Part shown: piece by piece, positions 14,179-26,447 of the stretch
Numbering within the stretch: the first letter of the stretch is position 1
Layout: each line of letters starts with the position of its first letter
Assembly: GCA_963682055.1 (NCBI GenBank)
Contig: OY821740.1
Coordinates: forward strand, 38,956,795-39,020,794
Origin: Primula veris
Taxonomy: Eukaryota; Streptophyta; Magnoliopsida; Ericales; Primulaceae
Reading direction: 5' to 3'
Length of the DNA stretch: 64,000 bases
Notes under the pieces: model-generated
The model's database searches: none
Seen by the model: only the letters and a program-made list of their open reading frames with translations
What the model was told of the DNA's origin: nothing
Program-made: the position numbers and the translations under genes

Positions 14179-17100
14179 ATGATGAACAATTTAAGAGGAT
14201 CGGAAGCTATATACGCATGTGTTATAACGTTTTTTCTGTGTGGGACTTGTTTAGGCCGATTCGTAGTAGAAAAGAATAACTTGAGAGTAACATCGCCAGA
14301 GGCGTTGAGAGGCGTTTACGAATGTGCTATTGGGAATTTCGGTGTTCCTCAATATGGCGGAACGTTAATTGGAACCGTCATTTACCCAAAGTCGAATCAA
14401 AATGCGTGTGAAAAATTTGATGTATCGTTCAAATCAAAACCTGGTGGCTTGCCTATTTTTCTTCTTGCAGATCGAGGAGGTAAAACAAAAATATACCACT
14501 TTATCACATTCTTCTATTCTCAACAACTTTCACCATTTTACTTTTTATTTTGTTTCTTGTAATCTGCAATTGTCTGTTATTAATCGATTATAATGACGAT
14601 TTATCGGTGTCCCAACAAAGAGTAATGAGATGGGGAACTTCCACCATCAAATGTTAAGTTATTAACACTGATTTGATAGATTGATGCATTGCAAATCTTC
14701 TCCATTTTCTGCTAGAAATCTAATTTTAGGCCTTATCTAACTGCATATTTTAGAATACAGTTTTTTTATTGCCTTTTTTGTTCAAAAGGTGACTGCAATT
14801 TTAGTCCCTCAGCCACCACCGTGTAAGTCTGGGTATTACACACTAGGTCCCTCCGATGCAGTGGTAATAGTCCGATGCGACAATCATTTTTCATAAGCAC
14901 ATGCGTCATATATTATGTGTCATTGTGTATATAGTATTCTTATATAACTGGATGCCAGGGTCTGCTAACGCACATATGTGTCTCGCAGATTGTTACTTCA
15001 CGTTAAAGGCATGGACTGCTCAAAACGCAGGGGCCGGAGCAATCTTAGTAGCGGACAACAGGGTGGAGCCTCTGATAACTATGGACGCCCCTGAAGAACA
15101 AGGCATTAGAGACGATTATTTGCAAAACATAAGCATTCCTTCGGCGCTCATTAGCAAAACATTTGGGGACGATATCAAGAGAGCTTTATCAAATGGTCAC
15201 CAGATGGTGAATATAAATCTTGATTGGAGGGAATCTCTTCCCCATCCTGATGACCGGGTTGAGTATGAGCTATGGACTAATAGTAACGACGAGTGTGGGC
15301 CTAAATGTGATGCTCAGATAAACTTTGTTAAGAGTTTTAAAGGAGCTGCTCAGATCCTTGAAAAGAAAGGGTAAAAGTATTAGGAGTATTCAAGATTTTT
15401 TTCCCTTTGTTGTTTACCTGCTTGTTAGCAGATAAGAATCAGGCTTGCTTGGTTATCGTTTTATAGAAAATAAGCTGATATGTTGAAGTTGAGAAAAAAG
15501 CTCCTTGCATCTAGGTAAAAGCTTTTAGTCTTTCAACGGAATGCGGTCCAGCTTTTAAGAAGAAAAAGAAACAAAACTTTGAGCTTACAAGTTGCAACTA
15601 AACATGGCTTTATTACTGCAGTCTCTAATTATAGAGGATAGGTGTCCTTGATACTTGTTTGTATTCTCGGTTATGATATTGGTAACCAGGTTTTCTACTC
15701 TTCGTAGGCCCATACATTCCTTGTCATGTTGCATTCTTTAAAATTTCATAAGGAAAAAAAAGTTCGTAAAGCCACAAAACGTCGGTTTTTTAAAGTTGGC
15801 AAAACGAAAAAATATCCACCTTTCAAGCACAAATTTCGAAGCTGCAACCAAACAAGGCCACCTTTTTATGAATTTATATATATTTTGGTATTGCATCATT
15901 GAACAGGTATGCTCAGTTCACCCCGCGATACATAACATGGTATTGCCCTCAGGCATTTATATTAAGCCAACAGTGCAAATCTCAATGCATTAACGGCGGA
16001 AGATACTGCGCTCCTGATCCTGAACAAGACTTCTCAAGAGGGTACAGTGGCAGAGACGTTGTGTTGCAAAATCTAAGGCAAGCTTGTCTGTATAAGGTTG
16101 CTAACGACACGATGGGAAAACCTTGGATTTGGTGGGACTATGTCACAGATTTTGCTATTCGCTGTTCTATGAAAGACAAAAAGTATAATGGTGAATGCGC
16201 TAATCAAGTTCTCAAATCACTTGGTACGATCGAAATAATGTCCTTGTTCAGTTTAGTACAAATTCCATTAATTTTATGGTTGAAACGCTTGTAAATATTT
16301 ATGAAATGATCAAAATGTCTAACACTTGACTCTGACACTTAAAAAGAAGTAAAAAGCTAAGTACGCTTTCCTTAAAATAAAAAGCTGAGTATATTAAACT
16401 TAAACCAGTACATGTTATTGGGCTCCTCTAATATTGAAGAAAACTGTAAACAGTTTAACTTCTGAAACGTAAACTTGGTTAGCTAGAAAGAACAAATGCT
16501 GGCTTTTTAGGGCCATATACAAACGAGCTAATGATTAATGATGATGGTTTCTCTACAACTTTCAAGGAAATAAGTTGGGTTTATCCAGGATGATACCTTC
16601 TAGGTAAGCTTAGTTTGGATTGAAAAAATAATAGAAGTTATAAATCTCGAGTCATGAAACTGGACTAAAAGGTGAAAAAAGTTGTGCCGTGAAGCAAATT
16701 AATGAGATCTGCTTTAAATTCCGATCCCTTACCAAATTAAAATTACGGTCAATTTTTATTCCTCTCAAAATGTGGTAAATTTGGATTATAGGGGTTGATG
16801 TCAAGAAGGTTGATGAATGTATGGGAGACCCAGACGCAGATGTCGAGAATGAAATTCTCAAAGCCGAACAAGAGAATCAGGTAATTAGGTTTTTTTTTTC
16901 TCATAGTACATGTGAGAGAGCATTATTTCATACCTTTATCAATGCAGCTTATCTTTTCGTTCCAACCTTTTGAATATGATCTAATTCCTAATTCCTAATG
17001 ATACCTTTTGTTTCCTACTTAAGATATAAATTCTAAATTTGGTTCCAGGTTGGGAAAGGCCCGCGTGGGGATGTGACTATATTGCCTACACTTGTTATCA

Positions 17101-19566
17101 ATAACAGGCAATATAGAGGTCAGCTTTCATGATTTTTATCATATAAGCAGTTTTTTTCTTCAGTGGGTAATGAAGTTGCTAAATAGTAAATTCCTTCTCA
17201 TTCACTGTAGGTAAGTTGGACAAGAGTGCGGTTCTTAAGGCCATCTGCTCCGCTTTCAAGGAGACCACCGAACCCGCCATTTGCTTAGCCGAAGGTAATC
17301 TCTATTTTAGCATTTTAATTTTGAAGAATTGAAGTTCAAAACTCAAACTCATGAACTTGGTCTTGCAGAAAATATCAATATAACAGATGCACAAAGTAAT
17401 GACAGTGACAATTCAAATATATTACTCCTCACTTTAGCAAGATAGTAGGAGTAAATTATTGATACACCAATTTTACTGGAAGGTAAGTGTATTCCTATGT
17501 AGGAAATGACAGAATTTGTTAGTAAAATAAGTGGAATTCTTTCTTTGTGTGTAGTTAAGGAACATCATTAATTTCTGAAGGCCTAGACATAAACACCAAA
17601 AGTTCATTCTTGCAAAGACTCGGTAGAACATATTGTACTTAGCAGAAAGCGTCCATGACACAAAATAAAACTAGGTTTAAGAATAATGAAGTATGTAACA
17701 AAATGAAAATTTTAGCTGGGGTTACAAAAGTATATATCCTTTTAAGAAATTATATTGTTTCCGTTTGTAGGCATAGAAACAAACCAATGTCTAGAGAATA
17801 ATGGAGGATGCTGGCATCATAAGGCTGCTAACATAACAGCATGTCAGGTAAATGACTGTCAATACTTGTTTTGATCATGTTAAAACTAAAATCATATGAT
17901 TCATAATGCTTATGATCTTGATATTTGCTGAAGGATACTTTTCGAGGAAGAGTTTGTGAGTGTCCAGTTGTTCAAGGGGTACGGTTTGTTGGCGATGGTT
18001 ACACTTATTGTGAAGGTATGATCCAAAATTTACCTTTTTATTGCTATAAAAAAAGAATATACCAATAAATAAACTAACAAGTCTAGCATGGGAAAATGTA
18101 ATTTCATATAAAGTCCATATATCAAGAATTCAAGATCATAAATCCATACGCTTTTGACACTTTTATACTGATGCTTGACAATTTCTTTTCTTGTTTACTT
18201 ATCAACATAAAAAAAAAACGCGAATATACAGCTTCGGGTGCTTTACGATGTGGAATAAATAATGGAGGCTGTTGGAAGAAGACCCAGAACGGCAGAACAT
18301 ATTCTGCTTGCACTGTAAGTAGTTAAAACTTATTTACTACCATGTTAACACTGATTTTATTAATTACATTACTTTGTTTTTGCTTTCTTTTTCATTAAAG
18401 TAGAATATAAATAGTAAGAGTGAAACTTGACGAACATTTCAGGATGATCATTCAAGAGGTTGTGAATGTCCACCTGGTTTTAGAGGCGATGGAGTGAACT
18501 CTTGTAAAGGTAGCTAATTTGTTATCACTGTTTTAGCTTTCATGAAGAAATCTCTATAACTTGGCCTTGAAACAAGCATTGAAAATTTCAATGTTATTGT
18601 AGTAGTGATTTAGTCTCACTTAGTTGCATTATCAGTTCTTGTTTAATTGAAGCTTGCTCAGCAAACAAGCTGGATTTCTTTAAGGTTGAAAGCCATAGTT
18701 AGGTTCATCCATAAAGTTCAGTAGTATATTTTAATTTAAAATGTCCAACCAAATAAAGTCCAACTTTTTAGCAGAGAAGGAAAAACCAAGCTTAAAAGCT
18801 GAAACCAAATATGGCCTTAGCATGGTTACATAATTAGGCATTTGCAGTATATTTTATTCTTGATTGTGAAAAGTCTGGACGTTCCACCAATATAATATCA
18901 TGTCAGATACAAAAGATACATACTCGAATAGGGCCTGATAGCTGGTTTGTGTTCATGAATTTATCAAGCTAATAAACCTTTACCTTCCCCTTCAAAAAGC
19001 TACTTTTGTATAATTGCAGATATTGATGAATGTAGAGAAAGATCGGCGTGCCAATGCCCAGAATGCAGGTGCAAGAACACATGGGGAAGTTACGACTGTA
19101 GCTGCAGGGGAAATATGTTGTATATACGCGAGCATGATACATGTATAAGTAAGTGTAGTAAACTTATTAGCAACTTCAGCACCGTATACTACATTTATTT
19201 CAGCATATTGTTGAAAATATAAAATTTGGGATTTCGCAGGTAAAATGTCAGCAAGTAAGGAAGTTGGATGGAGCTTTGTTTGGGTAATTATCCTCGGTTT
19301 AGCTACCGCTGGATTGGGTGGTTATATAGTTTACAAATACCGATTTCAGGTAGCATTCTTTGCTTCTTTTTTTTTATAAATTCAATAATTAAATCTAAAA
19401 TTTGAACCATGTTTGAGTTGATTTTATATCTAAATTCTCACAACTTCCCGATTTAACGCAGAGATACATGGACTCGGAGATTCGAGCAATAATGGCTCAA
19501 TATATGCCGTTGGATTCTAATCAAGAACCCGGGCCTAATCATCATGTCCAGCTTGGGGGTGTTTGA
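14179..19566 (+). CDS. VSR: Vacuolar sorting receptor (BP80/VSR family)
   Basis: Type I membrane receptor that carries proteins with vacuolar sorting signals through the Golgi and prevacuolar route. Exons: 14179..14479, 14989..15370, 15907..16223, 16792..16880, 17049..17118, 17211..17294, 17771..17847, 17934..18015, 18232..18314, 18443..18509, 19020..19148, 19240..19349, 19462..19566; 631 residues, the usual family length. A signal peptide covers about residues 1-26 and is followed by [11 protein letters not shown]. The protease-associated domain spans exons 1-2 ([13 protein letters not shown]). The central domain contains [12 protein letters not shown] and CxxxC patterns. Three EGF-like repeats cover about 415-560 (GGCWHHK, GGCWKKT, calcium-binding type DIDECRE). 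The transmembrane helix is about 572-592 and the cytosolic tail holds the YMPL sorting motif at 611-614, an AP-complex binding site. Two adjacent ATGs open the frame; the first is used here. The gene looks intact. Confidence 0.95.
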
Positions 19567-20765
19567 ACCATATCTTACAATGATGCTTATTCTGTTTCCA
19601 AAGATAAAGAAATACAAGTTAGTTTAATTAGCAAACCGTTAATTTATATAGTTAACCGAAATGAAAAAAAAAAAGATAATGCAGTACTGTTTTGGTTTTA
19701 CCTTTTTCTGTATTGGTATAACATCATGTTGGTGTTTAACCCTTCAATAAGAGGTTTCACAACTTCAAATCCCATTTTTTGACGTTCATATCTTGTAGTT
19801 TTATACTAGACATGTTATTTTTTTATTATTATTATTATTATTTACTAACAAGCCACAACAAAGTTGAATACTTAAATATTTTACTACTTTATACATAAAG
19901 TTTGGTAAAGAGCAACTTGGATGAACGAGGGGCTTTTTGTGTTTATTTTTTAATATGGAATTGGTTAGTGGGTCGCTTTTCACCAGCTTTTTCCCCTTAA
20001 TAAGAGAGTGGAAAATGAATATAGTATACACGTTATTAATCACATTTTGTTTTTCTACTTCGTGGGGAGCATGATAAGGATACGACTCTCAACTCAGAAA
20101 ACGAAATAATTGTTTGCTTGATACTATTTTTTTTTAGGGGGACCCTGACAAATTATATCTTGATCAATGTTTGACAATAGGATATTCTCTATTTCAATTA
20201 AAGAAAAACACTTATTGTCTAGAACAGAAATAACTCTCCATAAATCTCAGACCTAACTTTTGTCAATATACTGTAATATGAGCTAATCCAAACTGTTTTA
20301 TAGCCAATTATCACAAATCATAGGCTCAATCCCAAATCCAATGTACTTGACCTGCGATAATCCTGAGTTTACCAAAGTGAAACAAACGGTTCATCGCCAC
20401 AGAAACAACATTCGGACGAGTCAGTTAGTTATATTCTCTATCAAATTCGATATCAGAAGTTCAGTAAACAAACAAATCACTCTACGTTACACGTTAAGTT
20501 ATACAACGAATTACAATGTTATAAAGAATATCATTTACAAACAAAACAAATAAAATACGGTGACACTGACCAAGAAAAGGCGTACATTATGCCTTACATT
20601 TTACAAGCGTGGAAGTATTTACTAGATAAATATGAATGGGAGCCCGAAATATGCAAATGTACACACTAGAAACTCGACTCTGGGATGTCCTAGGAAGCCA
20701 AATTCTTTGGGTTATCCTAGTCAAAAATAAACTTTTTAATTCCCCATGTCCATTAAATAAATAGT
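19567..20765. other. Convergent intergenic region
   Basis: AT-rich DNA between the 3' ends of the receptor gene (+) and the DUF1191 gene (-), with an (ATT)n run near 19824-19842. No gene, RNA or transposon end was recognised. Confidence 0.5.
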
Positions 20766-22416
20766 TTACGGCACATATTCTGTTTCGAGGGAAGGTTGTG
20801 TACGTGTCACAGTCGCAGAAGGTGCTCTTGTGTTCCCAACGGACGTCGTTTCAAGGGCCTCACCAGCCTCTGCAGCACTTTCCATCCGTTGCATTTTCTT
20901 CTTCTTTCGATATTTATACACAAAAAGCGCTAAAATCGCCAGCATAGTCAATAACACCAGACCACCTAACACCGACCCTACAATAATCCAAACCCTATTT
21001 TTATTATTTTTATTTCCTGGAACCTGCTTACCTGACTCAAATACGACAGAGAAATGACCAAGTTGATATGTCGAGCAAATGTTCCCCGAAATGATATCCG
21101 AAAAAATAATTGAACCGTTTAAACTGAACCAAACACACTTTTGGTCCAACCTGTTAGGGACAGAAAACTGGATGGATATGGGCTGACCAAACGCCCTCAA
21201 GTCAAGTGAGGGAAGATTTATAGCAGACAAATTGGACGCGTCGTAAGCGAGTAGCCCTAATACGGGAGATACGTATGTATAACCATTGGGTAAAGGATAG
21301 TATAGTGTTGACCAATTACCCAAGTTGTGATAGACCAATACAAGTCTCCTGACAAAAGGTTGCTCAATAACGCCTTCAGGGATTCGAAACTCTTTGTAGG
21401 CGGAAACGCCTTTCCGCCTGAGGCTGCCGCTTCTGAGCCTCATAGCAGAGATCTTAATACCTGTTGATAGTAATAATATAATAAAATTATTGTTTCTACT
21501 ATCAGCTCGAGCTTTTAGTTCAATCGGTAAATTAACATTTTGTAAAAGCATAGGGCATAATATGCCCCAAAACTTAATTGAAGTTATTGCAATAAAGTTA
21601 CAGACAAAAAAACTACATGTCTTGTTTGTAAAGAAAAGACACAAGAATTGAAGCTACAGAGTCCCGTCTGCACGTGACTGATAGTGATATTGTTCGAAAG
21701 AAATATAAAAACTAAAACAATCTATGCTCAAGTATAGTAGAATTGGTAAATTAACGTTTTATCAAAACGGAGGGCATAAGTTCGATTCTCTACGGATATA
21801 CTGCAGCACTCAGCTAAATTACATCATCCGCAGAAAACTAGAATAGGGAAAAGAAACTAAAACTACAAGTGAGCAATGTTTTAAAAAGCGAAATCTTAGC
21901 TAAAACGTCTTTGCCAGAGCTTTAAGCTTTTAGAGGCCTAAAATGCGGATAAGCGAGCTTTTTAAGCTTTGCATCGAGCTTTTTTACTATGAAGCACATT
22001 TTCTAAAACAATGCAAGTGGGTATGCATATGACAGATAGTGTTCGAAACAAATGTAAAGAACTAAAATATCACGAGCTCGAGTTATTAGTAAAACTAGCA
22101 AATTAAACATACCGGTGAGATTCTGATTTTGCAATTGGACATATGTTTGAGTTTTTTAATCCATCTATATAGCGATGTGGACTTTCTTATATAAAAAAAA
22201 AAACATACCGGTGAGATTTGACGGTGGAGTTCCTTCGTACACAACGCCAGTCTTGGGCCGTATAAATGCTCTGTAAGCATAGTCTTGAAGAAGTGCGTCT
22301 AAGGCACGCACATCCGTTGTATCAGATTGGGCAGTAACTAGTGGAATCGTACAAAAGCACAACACCCATATATAAACGAGAAGTATCACGAGACTCCTCC
22401 GAACAAGGCCCATCAT
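20766..22416 (-). CDS. DUF1191 single-pass membrane protein
   Basis: Two exons, 22416..22209 and 21460..20766, phase consistent, 300 residues. Exon 1 gives a signal peptide (about 1-29, ending VTAQ) and ALDALLQDYAYRAF, the start of the plant DUF1191 domain. Exon 2 continues with ISAMRLRSGSLRRKG, LVYHNLGNWSTLYYPLP and PVLGLLAYDASNLSA, all hallmark blocks of the family. A transmembrane helix lies at about 226-251, followed by the basic stretch KYRKKKK and a Ser/Thr-rich tail. The function of the family is unknown; the layout suggests a cell-surface or endomembrane protein with a lumenal domain and a short cytosolic tail. The intron (21461-22208) is cluttered with repeats, described separately. 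Confidence 0.88.
21461..22208 (-). repeat. Intron of the DUF1191 gene built from diverged repeats
   Basis: Two diverged copies of an about 85-bp segment (GATAGT..GTTCGAAA.AAAT.TAAA.AACTAAAA..) lie at about 21675-21755 and 22030-22108. Two related tRNA-like stretches (AAT.GGTAAATTAAC...AGGGCATAA) lie at about 21515-21560 and 21740-21790. A small element with TTGTTTTA-type inverted ends lies at 21874-22013. The donor context AACATACCGGTGAGATT (plus strand) occurs twice, at 22107 and 22202; the latter is the one that joins in frame. Confidence 0.6.
21874..22013. mobile_element. Small foldback-like element in the DUF1191 intron
   Basis: A roughly 140-bp GC/AT-patchy block whose left end reads CAATGTTTTAAAAAGCG and whose right end is an imperfect reverse complement (GCACATTTTCTAAAACAATG). 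Inside are many AGCTTT words. The end sequence is shared with the larger insertion at 41398-41840, which argues for one transposon family. No target duplication could be fixed. Confidence 0.35.
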
Positions 22417-24382
22417 TGCATAAGTACATAAATACTTTTGTAGTAGTTGATCTTGAGCTGTTGGTAACTAACTACATAAAATAACTGGAATTATTAAATT
22501 GCAAAGAAAAAGCTGCTGCTTTTTAAGGAAGCCGTTATAAGCTGCTTCTACAATACTACTACTAGAATTGCTTTACTACTTTTTATGATTATTCCCTTTT
22601 CCCAAATCTTCTAAAAAGATTATTTCCTTATATCACTTACATAATTTGGTCAAACTTCTATGTGAATGCACATTTGGTTGCCAAATTAAGAATGCTACAA
22701 AAATTAAAGGATTACAAAAAGGGTAAGAAAATAAATAAATAAAAAAGTAGAGAACCTGGCTCTTGGATTTGGCTAATGGGAATGTAGAAATATCAAAAAT
22801 TGACAAATGTGAAAACAGTTTCCATTTTCATTCAGCTGAATCTTCATATCAACAGACAAAGAGATTGATAAATGTAAAATAGGGTAGCTGGCAATTTATT
22901 TTTCTATTTTTTCTTCTAAATAAGGTAAATTGGGTGGTGGTAGTAGATGCTACTAATTATTGATAAATAGTAAGTAGAGTTGTTGTTTCTCATGTGGGGA
23001 AATAAGTGTGAACTGTACTTTGGAAAAAAGCAGCTCAGTATCAAGATACCATACCAGGCCACCGCCAAATATATATCACCATTTGTAACTGTATTGTAAT
23101 TGACACTAAAGTTAAAAAAATATTTTATTTGTCAGGTGTTAAATAAATTTAAAGTACAAAAATATATTCATGGCTGTCATGTTGGGTAGTTCTCCTTTGT
23201 TCACGGTACCAACTACAGTCACCTTAAATTAGTATGTAACCCCGAATAAATTTGATTTGATATTTGTACATTTGCCACTATAGAAAATATTAAAATGAAA
23301 AGTTGTTATGTTCGAATATATCAGATGGCATTCATAAATCATATTTAAATTAGTAGTATTTTTGCCAGTTGAGTATTTATATGCATTTATCCAGTTGAAT
23401 TTTAACTAATTCAATGGTTTTGTTCCAGACTGGAAAACTGGAGTTGAATTTGAGTCGGAATTATTTGAATCACATGAAAAATCAGGAGATAGTTCAATAC
23501 ATATGGACTAAAAAGAAAAATATCAAAATTATCTTAAAAGATCTTTTATTCTCTGTAGCGTTGAACTTTGGCAGAATTTTATTTAATTCAGAAAGAAGAC
23601 TTGGTGTTCTTTTTCATTAAAAAATCATTTTATTGGTTAATGTCATAAGGAAGTACCAAAATTTATAAATTTAAACCAGATAAGTTAGCAATATATTGAT
23701 GTAGTCGTTAACGATACAATTATGAATTCAATTAACCAGATATTATATACAGTAGTTACTAAATACTACATCGTCTAACACTCTTACTATCACATATTTT
23801 ACGAACCTCGTCTCTCCATAAAATAAAATATTATATGAATATGATGCATGATGTGTTTGAGAAGCCCTCCAAAACACAATATTTTCTCCCATGTTTGAGA
23901 GGAACTTGGTGGTTTGTTTCAACTTTTATATTAAGTGTTAACGAAAATAAGAATTGTAAACAAATCATACTGTTCATAAAAAAAAACTTATGTTTGGCTC
24001 GTTAAATTCTTAACTCGTCTTCGTTTGTCAATGGAACGAGTATGAACAAAATGATAAGGCACATATTCACTATTCAGGCTCGGCCCCATTTAATTATTTT
24101 AATTTTATATATTTATATTCTTGCTTTTATATGTAAAAAAAAATATAAAATATAATACTGGCGACCGGTAAACACTCTTCACTTTTTTTTTTTAATCTAA
24201 ATCAGTTTATATTAATATTCATCATGCTATTATTGATTATATTGACATATTTGCAGCTGTGTAAAAAAAGAAACGAAATGATGCTAAACAAATCCTAAAA
24301 CGTGTTCAGACCGTCCTGATGAACAGGTTGAGTTTGGTCTCGTCGATAAACTAAACGACTAAGGCTTTATAACTAATTGCAC

Positions 24383-24841
24383 TGTTTGACATCAACTTTT
24401 TTTTTTGTTAGCTTTTTTATTTTAAAAAGCCACATGTGTTTTGATATCATTGCTTTTTTTTTTAGCTTTTAGATTTTAGAGAAATATAACTAGAAAAACT
24501 AAAAGCAAAAAAGCCACACATTTTGGAGATTTTGGTAGCTTTCTCGCAACCATTTTAAGAATTTAAATGAATATTGATCTTATCTCAATTAAAATTTTAT
24601 TCATATATTTGACGTGTTACTTGCTCGTTTAAATATGATATTTTAAAAATTTATCAAAAAAATATCTTATAAAATTATTTTGATTAAAAAAGCAAAACGT
24701 TATTAGCTAATGTAAAAAATAAATAAGTTGAAAGTTAGTTTTTTAAATTTTTTTATCAAACACATGTATATTTTGAAAATAATTTTTTTTTCCTACTGTT
24801 TTATGAAAGTAGATTTTTGACTGAAAAAACTGATAACAAAC
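24383..24841. mobile_element. Possible hAT-like miniature element
   Basis: An AT-rich block starting TGTTTGACATCAAC and ending in the loose reverse complement CTGATAACAAACGG, with T/A-rich arms containing AGCTTTTT. The terminal match is short and imperfect and no target duplication was fixed, so this is tentative. Confidence 0.22.
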
Positions 24842-25141
24842 GGACCCGCAGTAAACAAGGCAAACTTGAATAGAGCCGGGCTCGAACTTATTAACAGAAA
24901 TTTCAGAACTAAAAGTGTAAAATACTGAAAATCAGAGGTGTGTATAATAATTTTAAATAAACAAGTATCCTTCTCGTAAATATTCTTTTTATCTGTTTCT
25001 GTCGCCGAGCGAGGGAGATAATCTCAGGAATCTAGAGAGAGAGAAAGACGTGTAATTAATTTGGGGGTTTTTTTCTTAATCCACCATTTAATTAAATTCA
25101 TTCATTTAAGTGTTGAATTAACAGCCTGCTACTTACTAATA

Positions 25142-25142
25142 T

Positions 25143-25173
<31 letters not shown>

Positions 25174-25202
25174 CTATCTATATCTATCTATCTATATATA
25201 TG
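25142..25202. repeat. (CT)n(TA)n compound microsatellite
   Basis: A CTCTCTCT run passes directly into TATATA and TATC runs. It lies roughly 180 bp before the proposed 5'UTR intron donor of the RING gene. Confidence 0.8.
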
Positions 25203-25542
25203 TATAATATGAATATATACAATAATAAGTAGATGATGGAACCAAGCAGCTTTTGATCCTCGACTTATCCTATTGATTACAATTTATCTCCCCTTTATTT
25301 TCGATTATCAATTAGGGTTTTGGATTTTTTAATCTCTATATCAGCTAAGCGATTTTCCGACGGAGTTTCTCTCTTCAAGGTAATTCTCTTATTTTTCTAA
25401 TATTTATTATTATTTTCATTCGAAAATTCCCTATTTTCTTAATCTATTATTTTGCACGCCTTGTTTATTAGTATCTATTAGAGTTTCGTTTTATCGTTTT
25501 TTTTTTTTAAAACTGTATTATTGTTCTAATTTATCCCCTGTG

Positions 25543-26420
25543 TTAGTTTTAGGGCATTATCCCCATAATTTCTCAAGCTATTATTCGCATTCCGTTTATT
25601 TCATATTTTGACCGAAATTATTTATTTTAGGGTTTAGTGTTAGTTTTACGATGTTATCCCCATAATAACTCGATTTCTGGAGCTATTATTTGTATGCCTC
25701 GTGTATTACATAGTGCAGTTACATTTTATGCATATTTGACCGTAATTATTCAGTTTAGGCCTTGGTTTAGTTGTAGGGCATTATCCGTAAATTTGCTATT
25801 TCTCGAGTTGTAATTTTTACTTTGTATGATTTGGCGGTATTTTTTTAAGCTTCGAGTTGGTTTTAGGGCCTCATTCGGAAATTCCTTTTTTTCCAAGCTA
25901 TTATTTGTATATCACAGTTCCGTTTTACTGCACAATTTGACCATGATTATTAAATTAGGGTTTAGGATTAGTTTTAGGGCATTATTTGCAGATTCTCTAT
26001 TTCTCAACCTATTATTTGTAGAAAAATGATTGTTGCACCGAAGGTTTGCACTTAAAAAATGGCACACCATGATTTGGCAAAATGCTGTTTAAATAGGGTT
26101 CCTTTTGCAAGTGTAGTGAAAGCTAAGGACCAAAGTGCAAAAAAAAAATGTGCTAACACTATTCAGTGTAATCTTTAGTGCAAAATTTCGGTGCACATAT
26201 CATTACTCTTATTTGTATGTCTTGTGTATTATTATCGCAGCTCCTTTTATTGCATATCCATTCATTTTAGAAATGAGGTTAGTTTTAAGGCCTCGTCCTT
26301 AGATTTTTGAAACCACTGTTTGTATGCATTGTGTATTATGCTATATCGCAGTTCCGTTTATTGCATATTTTGACCGAAATTGTTTATTTTAGGCCTGGGG
26401 TTAGGTTTAGGGCATCTTCA
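25543..26420 (+). repeat. Diverged tandem repeat array (period about 90-126 bp)
   Basis: The phrase TTAGTTTTAGGGCATTAT starts near 25543 and recurs in mutated form near 25641, 25767, 25857, 25969, 26280 and 26400. Between copies run shared blocks: AGCTATTATTTGTATG, TGTATTA, CAGTTCCGTTTA and TTTTGACCGAAATTATTTATTTTAGG. The 311-bp gap between copies 5 and 6 falls to about 114 bp once the inserted element at 26021-26208 and its target duplication are removed. Confidence 0.75.
26021..26208. mobile_element. 188-bp TIR element (MITE) with 9-bp target duplication
   Basis: The ends are imperfect inverted repeats of 32 bp with about 25 matches (left starts GAAAAATGATTGTTGCACCG; the right end reversed starts GAGTAATGATATGTGCACCG). 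It is flanked on both sides by TTATTTGTA (26012-26020 and 26209-26217). A 9-bp duplication is the mark of Mutator-like transposons. Other repeat units of the surrounding array show the uninterrupted site. It has no coding capacity, so it is non-autonomous. Confidence 0.75.
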
Positions 26421-26447
26421 TCATCATCATCATCTTCGTCTTCCAGA

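Larger units (their letters stand above)
22417..25379. other. Divergent intergenic region upstream of DUF1191 and RING genes
   Basis: About 3 kb of AT-rich DNA. A possible inverted-repeat element lies at 24383-24841 and a CT/TA microsatellite at 25142-25202. The 3' end probably holds the RING gene's first, non-coding exon, ending at 25379. No open reading frame with family features was seen. Confidence 0.45.
25380..26446 (+). other. Proposed 5'UTR intron of the RING gene
   Basis: CTCTTCAAG|GTAATTCTC gives a good donor at 25380, and CATCTTCGTCTTCCAG gives a strong acceptor ending at 26446, one base before the ATG at 26448. The interval is T-rich like plant introns and has no long frame. It is built from diverged tandem repeats and contains a small TIR element. 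Splicing is inferred from signals only. Confidence 0.6.
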
